In this document: positions 53,246 to 61,673 of the stretch, one piece after another
How the letters are laid out: every line of letters begins with the position of its first letter
Numbering within the stretch: position 1 is the stretch's first letter
Assembly: GCF_017308975.1 (NCBI RefSeq)
Contig: NZ_JADWPD010000014.1
Span: 124,001-188,000 of the forward strand
Direction: 5' to 3'
DNA length: 64,000 nt
Source: Amycolatopsis sp. MtRt-6
GTDB lineage: Bacteria > Actinomycetota > Actinomycetes > Mycobacteriales > Pseudonocardiaceae
Position numbers and translations under genes: made by a program
The notes under the pieces: model-generated
Databases searched by the model: none
What the model was told of the DNA's origin: nothing
The model's input: the letters and a program-made list of their open reading frames with translations, nothing else

Positions 53246-53947
53246 TCAGAGCCGTTCCTGCAGCGCGTCGGCCGCGGCGAGCAGGTCGGCCGCCCACCGC
53301 GCGCCGGGCTTGCGGCCGATCCGCTCGATCGGGCCCGAAACCGACACCGCCGCGACGACCGTCCCCGCCGAGTCGCGGACCGGGGCCGAGATGCTCGCCA
53401 CTCCCGGCTCGCGTTCGGCCACGCTCTGCGCCCAGCCGCGCCGGCGGACCTCCAGGAGCGTCCGCTCGCCGAAGACGGCGTCGGTCAGGATCGTGCGCTG
53501 CGTGTGCGGGTCGGCCCAGGCCGCGAGCACCTTCGCGCCCGAGCCGGCCGTCATCGGCAGGCGGGACCCGATCGGCACCGTGTCGCGCAGGCCGCTCGGC
53601 GGCTCCGCCGTGGCGACGCACACGCGCTGGACGCCGTCGCGCCGGTACAGCTGGACGCTTTCCCCGGTGACGTCGCGCAGCTTCGGCAGCACCACGCCCG
53701 CCGCGTCGAGGAGCGGGTCGGTCGAACCGCCCGCGAGCTCGGCCAGCGCCGTACCGGGGCGCCAGCGCCCGTCCGGACCGCGGCGCAGCAGCCGGTGCAC
53801 CTCCAGGCCGACCGCGAGCCGGTGCGCGGTGGCCCGGGGGAGGCCGGTCCGCGTGCACAGTTCCGCGAGGCCGCAGGGGTCGTCCGCGACCGCCTGCAGG
53901 ACGGCCACTGCTTTGTCCAGTACTCCGATACCGCTATGCTGTCCCAC
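53246..53947 (-). CDS. IclR-family regulator of leuCD (NdgR/LtbR type)
   Basis: A 233-residue regulator with an N-terminal winged helix (SGIGVLDKAVAVLQAVADDPCGLAELCTRTGLPRATAHRLAVGLEVHRLL) and an IclR effector-binding domain (PIGSRLPMTAGSGAKVLAAWAD, ASISAPVRDSAGTVVAAVSVSGPIERIG). It is divergent from leuC, as NdgR in Streptomyces, LtbR in Corynebacterium and Rv2989 in M. tuberculosis are. Those control leucine, and in some cases other amino-acid, synthesis, so the same role is likely. GTG 53947 has TAGTAT six bases upstream and no Shine-Dalgarno, indicating a leaderless transcript. Confidence 0.92.
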   Translation of the reverse strand: MGQHSGIGVLDKAVAVLQAVADDPCGLAELCTRTGLPRATAHRLAVGLEVHRLLRRGPDGRWRPGTALAELAGGSTDPLLDAAGVVLPKLRDVTGESVQLYRRDGVQRVCVATAEPPSGLRDTVPIGSRLPMTAGSGAKVLAAWADPHTQRTILTDAVFGERTLLEVRRRGWAQSVAEREPGVASISAPVRDSAGTVVAAVSVSGPIERIGRKPGARWAADLLAAADALQERL

Positions 53948-53953
53948 GACCCG

Positions 53954-53959
53954 ATACTA
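53954..53959 (-). promoter_or_regulatory. -10 element of the IclR-type regulator gene
   Basis: TAGTAT on the minus strand, six bases before the GTG start (leaderless spacing). The 140 bases between here and leuC should also hold the leuCD promoter and regulator sites; no clear inverted repeat stands out. Confidence 0.6.
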
Positions 53960-54090
53960 GCGTCCCGCACTTTGGGAAGTCCAGCATCTGGGAAACCCTG
54001 AACTCGAGCTGCGCTCCTCCTTCGCGGCTCGCACCCGAATTCCGCAGGTGCGCGCCCGAGTTCGTCGACGAACCGTGGAAGGAGCCGGAG

Positions 54091-55524
<1,434 letters not shown>

Positions 55525-55546
55525 CCTTTTTCGAGGAGTTATCGCC

Positions 55547-56149
55547 ATGGAACCGTTCACCCAGCACACCGGCGTCGGCGTCCCGCTGCGCCGGTCCAAC
55601 GTGGACACCGACCAGATCATCCCGGCGGTCTACCTCAAGCGGGTGACCCGCACGGGCTTCGAGGACGGCCTGTTCGCCGCCTGGCGCGGCGACGAGGACT
55701 TCATCCTCAACCAGGAGCCGTTCCGGAACGGGAGCGTGCTGGTCGCGGGACCGGACTTCGGAACCGGTTCCTCCCGCGAGCACGCCGTCTGGGCGCTGAT
55801 GGACTACGGCTTCCGGGTCGTCATCTCCGCCCGGTTCGCCGACATCTTCCGCGGCAACTCCGGCAAGGGCGGCCTGGTGGCGGCCCAGTGCGAGCAGCAC
55901 GACGTCGAGCTGCTCTGGAAGCTGCTGGAGAACGAGCCCGGCACCGAGGTCACGGTCGACCTCGAGACCAAGACCGTGCGGGCCAAGGACTTCACCGCGC
56001 CCTTCCAGATCGACGACTACGTCCGCTGGCGGCTGCTGGAGGGCCTCGACGACATCGCTCTCACGTTGCGCCATGCCGGTGAGATCGACAGCTACGAGGC
56101 GACCCGCCCGTCCTGGAAGCCGACGACGACGCCGGTGACCGCGGGCTGA
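55547..56149 (+). CDS. leuD: 3-isopropylmalate dehydratase small subunit
   Basis: A 200-residue swivel-domain subunit that pairs with LeuC. Signatures are RSNVDTDQIIPAVYLKRVTRTGFEDGLF and GPDFGTGSSREHAVWALMDYGFR, with FADIFRGNSGKGGL. It completes the leucine pathway enzymes seen in this window together with leuB far to the left. TCGAGGAG precedes the ATG. A strong terminator follows the stop. Confidence 0.97.
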   Translation: MEPFTQHTGVGVPLRRSNVDTDQIIPAVYLKRVTRTGFEDGLFAAWRGDEDFILNQEPFRNGSVLVAGPDFGTGSSREHAVWALMDYGFRVVISARFADIFRGNSGKGGLVAAQCEQHDVELLWKLLENEPGTEVTVDLETKTVRAKDFTAPFQIDDYVRWRLLEGLDDIALTLRHAGEIDSYEATRPSWKPTTTPVTAG

Positions 56150-56157
56150 CCTGTTTT

Positions 56158-56198
56158 CGGGCGGGATCCCTTGATGTGCAAGGGATCCCGCCCGTTTT
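56158..56198 (+). terminator. Intrinsic terminator of leuCD
   Basis: A perfect 16-bp stem (CGGGCGGGATCCCTTG and its complement around a 5-base loop) followed by TTTT. Confidence 0.93.
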
Positions 56199-56288
56199 CA
56201 TGGTTGCTGTTTTGTTCCCTGTCAGCGGGGTGCCGGACCCGTCCCGGGGTAAGGGAAAGTTCCGCAGGCCGTTGGAGTTTGTGCTGCG

Positions 56289-56299
56289 TTGGTAATACC
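56289..56299 (+). promoter_or_regulatory. Conserved hup promoter motif, copy 3
   Basis: TTGGTAATACC lies 61 bases before the hupB start; outside this motif and the GGAGGACTGG before the ATG, the leader differs from the other two copies. Confidence 0.6.
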
Positions 56300-56349
56300 G
56301 TGTCGCTAGCCGGCCGACGCGGCCGTGGAGCCTTCCTGGAGGACTGGAC

Positions 56350-57156
56350 ATGGCCAACAAGGCCCAGCTGATCGAGGCGCTGACCGAGCGCCTGGGCGAC
56401 AAGAAGGCCGCTGCCGAGGCGGTCGACGGTCTGGTCGACATCATCATCCGGACGGTCAACAAGGGCGAAAAGGTCAACATCACCGGCTTCGGCGTGTTCG
56501 AGAAGCGGGCCCGCGCGGCACGGACGGCCCGCAACCCGCGCACCGGCGAAGCGGTGCGGGTCAAGAAGACGAACGTGCCGGCGTTCCGCGCCGGGACAAC
56601 GTTCAAGGACGTGGTTTCCGGAGCGAAGAAGCTGCCGAAGGCAACCCCGGTCAAGCGCACGAGCACATCCCGCACGGCGGCGGCCCCGGCCCGCGCCGCG
56701 GCGAAGCCGGCCACCACGACACGCACCCGGACGACGGCGGCCAAGCCGGCGGCGACCACGAGGGCAGCGGCGGCCAAGGCGGCACCGAAGGCAGCGGCGG
56801 CGAAGCCGGCAACGACCCGGACACGGGCTACGGCGACGAAGGCTGCGACGACGGCGAAGCCGGCGGCGACGGCGAAGCCGGCGACGGCGAAGACCACCGC
56901 GGCGAAGACTGCGACGGCGGCGCCCGCCGCGAAGACCACGGCCGCGAAGACGACCACGGCTCGCAGGACCACGGCGGCCAAGACCACGGCGGCGAAGGCG
57001 CCTGCGGCGGCGAAGGCGACTCCGGCCAGGACCACCGCGGCCCGCAAGACCGCAGCGGCCAAGACGAGCGCGGCGGCCAGGACGGGTGCGGCAGCCAAGA
57101 CGGGTGCGGCCAAGACCCCGGCGAGGCGGACCTCGGCCGCGGCGAAGAAGGACTGA
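56350..57156 (+). CDS. hupB: HupB, HU nucleoid protein with histone H1-like tail (housekeeping copy by synteny)
   Basis: A 268-residue protein with an HU domain (1-94, MANKAQLIEALTERLGDKKAAAEAV, then GEKVNITGFGVFEKRARAARTARNP) and a tail of about 170 residues made of Ala, Lys, Thr and Arg, the longest of the three copies here. It compacts DNA; in mycobacteria it is essential or important and the tail is acetylated. Its position between leuD and mutT1/ppk is the same as M. tuberculosis Rv2986c, so this is the ancestral locus. GGAGG at 56338-56342 is seven bases before the ATG. An unrelated large SARP-type gene has entered between it and mutT1. Confidence 0.95.
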   Translation: MANKAQLIEALTERLGDKKAAAEAVDGLVDIIIRTVNKGEKVNITGFGVFEKRARAARTARNPRTGEAVRVKKTNVPAFRAGTTFKDVVSGAKKLPKATPVKRTSTSRTAAAPARAAAKPATTTRTRTTAAKPAATTRAAAAKAAPKAAAAKPATTRTRATATKAATTAKPAATAKPATAKTTAAKTATAAPAAKTTAAKTTTARRTTAAKTTAAKAPAAAKATPARTTAARKTAAAKTSAAARTGAAAKTGAAKTPARRTSAAAKKD

Positions 57157-57241
57157 GCCGCCCAAAACTGTCGGACCCCTGCGGTAACGTGAAATTCGGG
57201 GGACCCCCAGGGGGCGACCCCCTGTTGGACGAGCAGCTTTT

Positions 57242-57278
57242 CGGCAGGGCCCCGCGCGACGTGCGCGGGGCCCTGCCG
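57242..57278 (+). terminator. Terminator of hupB
   Basis: CGGCAGGGCCCCGCGC pairs with GCGCGGGGCCCTGCCG around a 5-base loop; a T-poor but very stable hairpin 85 bases after the stop. Confidence 0.8.
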
Positions 57279-57329
57279 CATGTCCGGGCGCTGCGGGAGA
57301 ACCGGAAGGCCGGCAGCCCTTTCGAGAAG

Positions 57330-57592
57330 GTCGGTTGGGACGCCGGGAAGGTCGGCTCGCGTACCGGGAAGGTCGGCCGGCATGCACCGAAGGCCACATT
57401 GGGTGCGTTGGACGCACCGAAGGCCACATTGGGTGCGTTGAGCGCACCGAAGGCCACATTGGGGCGCTTGGAGCCGCGGTGGCGGGGGACTCGGTTGGCG
57501 TGCCGGAAGAGTCGGCTGGGGTACCTGGAGAGGCGGCTGGGCGCCCGAAGAGTCGGCCGGCGTGCCGGGAGCGTCGGTTCGCGTGCCCGGCC
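57330..57592. repeat. Degenerate 21-bp tandem repeats downstream of hupB
   Basis: Units resembling GTCGGCTCGCGTACCGGGAAG occur three times at 57330-57392 and about five times, more diverged, at 57488-57592. The region between holds a different 30-bp repeat. No believable gene overlaps; the 650 bases from hupB to the SARP gene are otherwise empty. Confidence 0.75.
57384..57473. repeat. Three tandem 30-bp units embedded in the 21-bp array
   Basis: Three copies of a 30-bp unit starting GCACCGAAGGCCACATTGGG begin at 57384, 57414 and 57444. The first two are almost identical and the third is diverged at its end. The unit contains an internal near-palindrome GCACC...GGTGC. Confidence 0.9.
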
Positions 57593-57812
57593 GTCCGATG
57601 CCCGGATCAAACCGAGACCGGGCACCACCCACTGTCCCGGCAACCAAACCGAGCCCCGCGAACCACCCGGCAAAGTCACCGACAGCCAACACCGGCGCTC
57701 CGCACCTCACCCGCCCGGCTCAACCAGCCCTCCGGCACCGGTTCCGTCCAATTTCGCAAAGTTGCTTGAGCGCCCGGCCGAGTGATGCCACGCTGCGTTC
57801 CTCGGGGCCCGC

Positions 57813-60629
57813 ATGCGGCGCGGGCCTCGGCGGTGCGCAAGGCGAAACCTGGGGGCGACCACCATCGACATCCGGCTGCTCGGCCCGTTCCAGGTGCTCG
57901 TCGACTCTTCGCCGGTCGTGCTGACCAGTTCCCGGCAACGCGCGCTGCTCGCCACCCTCGCGCTCGCCGCCGGGCGGCTCGTTTCCATCGACTCCCTCGC
58001 CCGGGGCGTCTGGGGGGAAACGCCGCCCGCGCACATCCGGGGCAGCCTGCAAACCTATGTCATGCGCCTGCGCCGCCTCTGCGGCGAAGACTCCGTCGTC
58101 ACCGAACCGGACGGCTACCGGCTCGTCGTCGACCCGTCCCGGGTGGACGCCCTGCGCTTCCTCCAGACCCTCGACCAGGCCGCCGCCGCCACCGAGCCCG
58201 CCCGGCGGCGCGAACTGCTCGCCGATGCGCTCGGCTGCTGGGGCGGTGTTCCCCTCGAAGGCGTCGGCTCGCCCGCGCTGGCCGCCGAATGGCAACCGCT
58301 GCTCACCGAGCGGTACCTCTTCGCCGTCGAACAGCGCATCGACCTCGATGTCGGCCTCGTTCCCGATGCTCGCCTCGTCGCCGAACTCACCGATCTCGTC
58401 GCCCAGCATCCGCTGCGGGAATCCCTGTGGGAACGGCTGGTGCGCGCGCTCGCCCGGTCCGGGCGCCGGGCCGAAGCCCTCGCGCGCTACGCCGGGTTGC
58501 GGGCGTTGCTGGCCGACGAACTCGGCGTCGAACCGGGGGAAGACCTCCGGCGCCTGCACGCCGAACTGCTCGCCGCCGACGCCGGTCCCACCGTGCCCGC
58601 CGTGCCGCGGCAGCTGCCCTTCGACGTCGCCGGCTTCACCGGGCGCGGCCCCGAACTCGCCGAGCTCGACCGGCTGCCGCCCGGTGGTGCCTCCGGCATC
58701 GTCGTCATCGAAGGCACCGCCGGTGTCGGGAAGACGTCGCTGGCCGTGCACTGGTCCCACCGCGTCCGTGACCGCTTCCCCGGCGGCCAGCTGTTCCTCG
58801 ACCTGCGCGGCCACTCCGCCGACACCCCGGTCACGCCCGGCGCCGCGCTGGCCGGGTTCCTGCGCGCCCTCGGCGTCCCGGCCGAGACCGTGCCTTCCAC
58901 AGTGGAGGAACGCTCGGCGCTGCTGCGCAGCAGGCTGGCCGGCAGCCGCACCCTCATGCTGCTCGACAACGCCCGCGACGCCGACCAGGTCCGCCCGCTC
59001 CTGCCCGGCCCCGGCAACCTCGTCGTGGTGACCAGCCGCAACCAGCTGCGCGGCCTCGTCGCCCGCGACGGCGCCCGCCGCATCGCCCTGCGCTCCTTCG
59101 ACGACCGTGACGCCACCGCGCTGCTCGCCGGCAGCGTCGGGCCGCAGCGCCTCGCCGCCGAACCCGCCGCCGTCGCCGAACTCGTGCAGCTCTGCGGCCG
59201 CCTGCCGCTGGCACTGGCGCTGGCCGGGGAACGCGCGTCCCGGTTCTCCGGCGTCTCGCTCGCCGGCATCGTCGAAGAGCTCCGCGACCAGCGGCTGCGG
59301 CTCGACACCCTGCGCGACCCGCAGGACGCCGGCACCGACCTCCGCGCCGCGTTCTCCTGGTCCTACAAGGCACTGCGCCCGGCCGCCGCCCGCTTCTTCC
59401 GGCTGCTCGGCCTGCACCCCGGGCACGGGTTCAGCCTGGCGTCGGCCGCCGCGCTCGCCGGCGCCGACCTGCGCGAAGCCCGCGAACTCGCCGACCAGCT
59501 CGCCGCCACCCACCTCCTCAACCAGCCGGGCACCGACCGCTACCAGTTCCACGACCTGCTGCGCGTCTACGCCGGCGAGCTCGTCGAAACCGAGACGACG
59601 GAGGCCGAGCGCGCGGCGGCGCTGCGCCGGCTCGTCGACTGGTACCTCGCCAGCGTCGCCGAAGCGAACAAGCTCGTCCGCCCCGACCTGCTCACCGAGG
59701 ACATCACGCTCGACCCGGCGCCGCTGCCCGCCGTCCGCTTCGCACAGCACGAGCAGACGATCGCCTGGTACACCACCGAACGCCAGGCGCTCACCGCGCT
59801 CGTCGGCATCGCCGCCGGGCACGGCTGGACCGCGCACGCCTGGAAGCTCGCCTGGCTCCTGCGCGGGTTCTTCGCCGAACGCCACGACCGCGACGACTGG
59901 ATCACGACCGCGCGCGCGGCCGTCGCCGCCACCCGCGACGCCGGCGACCGCACGGGCCTGCAGTACAGCGCCAACAACCTCGGCTCCGCCTACCTGCGCA
60001 CCCTCCAGCCGGACAAGGCGATCGCGGCGCTGGAGGAAGCACGCGCCGCGTCCGAGGGCGGCGACGGCACCGCGTTGACCGTCGCGATCCTGTCCAACCT
60101 CGCCGGCGCGTACTACGTCCGCGCCGAATACGCCGAAGCCGAGCGCCACGCCCTCCAAGCCGTCCACCTCGCCCGCGACCACGGCCAGCGCACGTTCGTC
60201 CCGCACGCGCTGCTCAACGTCAGCGCCAGCCGCATCGGCCTGCGCGACTACGACCACGCCGCCGAAGCCGCGCAGGCGGCCCACGAAGCCTTCGCCGAAC
60301 TCGGCGACCGCTACCACGCGGCGCTCGCGCTGGGCAACGTCGCCGAAGCCCTCGAAGGAGCCGGACGGCACGACGAAGCGGAGAAGGCCGGCCTGGCCGC
60401 GCTCGCCGAGCTGAAGGAGCTGAACGCCGACTACGGCACCATCGACGTCCAGATCACCCTGGGCCGCCTGAAGCACCGCACCGGCCGGGCACACGAGGCG
60501 GGCGGCCACTGGGCCGAGGCGCTGACCGTCAGCCAGCGCCTCGGCGACCCCCGCGTCGCGGAGGTGCAGGCTCTGCTGGCCACGGTGCCGACAGATACCC
60601 CCTCGCCCGGGGATGCGCCGTACCCCTAG
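57813..60629 (+). CDS. AfsR/SARP-type regulator (wHTH-BTAD-NB-ARC-TPR)
   Basis: A 938-residue one-protein regulator. Residues 18-110 are an OmpR-like winged helix (IDIRLLGPFQVLVDSSPVVLTSSRQRALLATLAL, VWGETPPAHIRGSLQTYVMRLRRL), and 110-265 form the bacterial transcriptional activator domain (HPLRESLWERLVRALARSGRRAEALARYAGLR). An NB-ARC ATPase follows with Walker A EGTAGVGKTSLAVHW (about 300) and CGRLPLALALAGERA. The last 350 residues are TPR-like repeats. Such proteins activate secondary-metabolite or developmental genes in response to unknown signals. No biosynthetic cluster is adjacent, so targets may be remote. ATG 57813 is the best available start, though without an evident Shine-Dalgarno. 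It separates hupB from mutT1, an insertion relative to mycobacteria. Confidence 0.9.
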   Translation: MRRGPRRCARRNLGATTIDIRLLGPFQVLVDSSPVVLTSSRQRALLATLALAAGRLVSIDSLARGVWGETPPAHIRGSLQTYVMRLRRLCGEDSVVTEPDGYRLVVDPSRVDALRFLQTLDQAAAATEPARRRELLADALGCWGGVPLEGVGSPALAAEWQPLLTERYLFAVEQRIDLDVGLVPDARLVAELTDLVAQHPLRESLWERLVRALARSGRRAEALARYAGLRALLADELGVEPGEDLRRLHAELLAADAGPTVPAVPRQLPFDVAGFTGRGPELAELDRLPPGGASGIVVIEGTAGVGKTSLAVHWSHRVRDRFPGGQLFLDLRGHSADTPVTPGAALAGFLRALGVPAETVPSTVEERSALLRSRLAGSRTLMLLDNARDADQVRPLLPGPGNLVVVTSRNQLRGLVARDGARRIALRSFDDRDATALLAGSVGPQRLAAEPAAVAELVQLCGRLPLALALAGERASRFSGVSLAGIVEELRDQRLRLDTLRDPQDAGTDLRAAFSWSYKALRPAAARFFRLLGLHPGHGFSLASAAALAGADLREARELADQLAATHLLNQPGTDRYQFHDLLRVYAGELVETETTEAERAAALRRLVDWYLASVAEANKLVRPDLLTEDITLDPAPLPAVRFAQHEQTIAWYTTERQALTALVGIAAGHGWTAHAWKLAWLLRGFFAERHDRDDWITTARAAVAATRDAGDRTGLQYSANNLGSAYLRTLQPDKAIAALEEARAASEGGDGTALTVAILSNLAGAYYVRAEYAEAERHALQAVHLARDHGQRTFVPHALLNVSASRIGLRDYDHAAEAAQAAHEAFAELGDRYHAALALGNVAEALEGAGRHDEAEKAGLAALAELKELNADYGTIDVQITLGRLKHRTGRAHEAGGHWAEALTVSQRLGDPRVAEVQALLATVPTDTPSPGDAPYP

Positions 60630-60719
60630 CCCGGCGCAGCCCAGCGGGACCCGGAACAAGTACACCAAGATCGACTGTCACGGCGCTGTCTCGTGCCGGC
60701 AGCGGCGAGGGCCCGTCGT

Positions 60720-61673
60720 TCAGGAGTGGCTGGGGGACGGTGCCGGGAGCGCGCTCGGGTGGTAGTCCGCCGACAGCAGCACCGGGCCCTCCTCGGCCGT
60801 CGGGGCGCGGAACGACAACACCCAGAACGAACCCTTCTTGCTCGGCACCACGCCGCCGCGCGCCGCCGAAAGCTCCACGCCGTCGCGGTCCGCCAAGGCA
60901 CTCACCAGGTCCGGGATCACGCCGCCCTGGCTGCACACCACCGGCGTCCCGCCGTCGCCGGCCACCGCCAGCAGGCGGGCCACGCCCAGGACCGGGTCCG
61001 GCCAGTAGCCCTCTTCCGAGAACAACGGCTCGTGCCGGACCTCGGACGCGACGTCCTCCGCGACGCCGTGCACCGTCTGCACGCAGCGCAGCCGCGGGGC
61101 CGACAGCACCCGGTCCGGGCCGAACAACGCCAGCACCCGGCGCAGCGCCGCCGCCTGGCGCAGACCCGCTTCCGACAACGGCCGGAGGTCGTCGTCGCCG
61201 GACCACTCGTCGCGCTTGCCCGCTTTGGCGTGCCGCACCAGCAGCACTGTCGTCAGGCCGACCGGCAGCTCGCAGAACGCGCGCAGCACCCGCACGTCCT
61301 CCGGTCGTGTCAGCAGCTTCTCCGCCGCCGTCGGGTCGAGCCAGCGCAGCTCGTCGACCTCGTCGTTCGGCGCGAACGCGCCGGACACCGCTTCCGCGGC
61401 GAAGTAGTCGACGGTCTTCGGCACCGTCCCGGCGCCGTCCCGCGACGGCACCGGGTACGCGGTGCGGGCCAGGTACCGGCCGAGGACCGCGGTGAACCCG
61501 GTCTCCTCGCGCACTTCCCGCACCGCGGCCTCGGCGAGCGTCTCGCCCGGATCGAGCTTCCCCTTCGGCAGCGACCAGTCGTCGTACCGCGGGCGGTGCA
61601 CCAGCGCGACCTCCGTCGCGCCCCCGGCGACGCGCCACAGCACCGCGCCGGCCGCCCGTACCTCCTGGGTCAT
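60720..61673 (-). CDS. mutT1: Nudix hydrolase-histidine phosphatase fusion, MutT1 type
   Basis: A 317-residue two-domain sanitising enzyme. The N-terminal Nudix domain (about 1-140) has an intact Nudix box, GKLDPGETLAEAAVREVREETGF. The C-terminal histidine phosphatase domain (about 160-317) starts with LLVRHAKAGKR, the catalytic RH motif. MutT1 in mycobacteria degrades 8-oxo-GTP and diadenosine polyphosphates and works next to Ppk. Its ATG overlaps the ppk stop (ATGA), as expected for a coupled pair, and the locus equals Rv2985-Rv2984. Confidence 0.93.
   Translation of the reverse strand: MTQEVRAAGAVLWRVAGGATEVALVHRPRYDDWSLPKGKLDPGETLAEAAVREVREETGFTAVLGRYLARTAYPVPSRDGAGTVPKTVDYFAAEAVSGAFAPNDEVDELRWLDPTAAEKLLTRPEDVRVLRAFCELPVGLTTVLLVRHAKAGKRDEWSGDDDLRPLSEAGLRQAAALRRVLALFGPDRVLSAPRLRCVQTVHGVAEDVASEVRHEPLFSEEGYWPDPVLGVARLLAVAGDGGTPVVCSQGGVIPDLVSALADRDGVELSAARGGVVPSKKGSFWVLSFRAPTAEEGPVLLSADYHPSALPAPSPSHS

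Noticed and set aside
57384..57473. CRISPR-like array of 30-bp units
   Set aside because: Units are directly adjacent, with no unique spacers between them.
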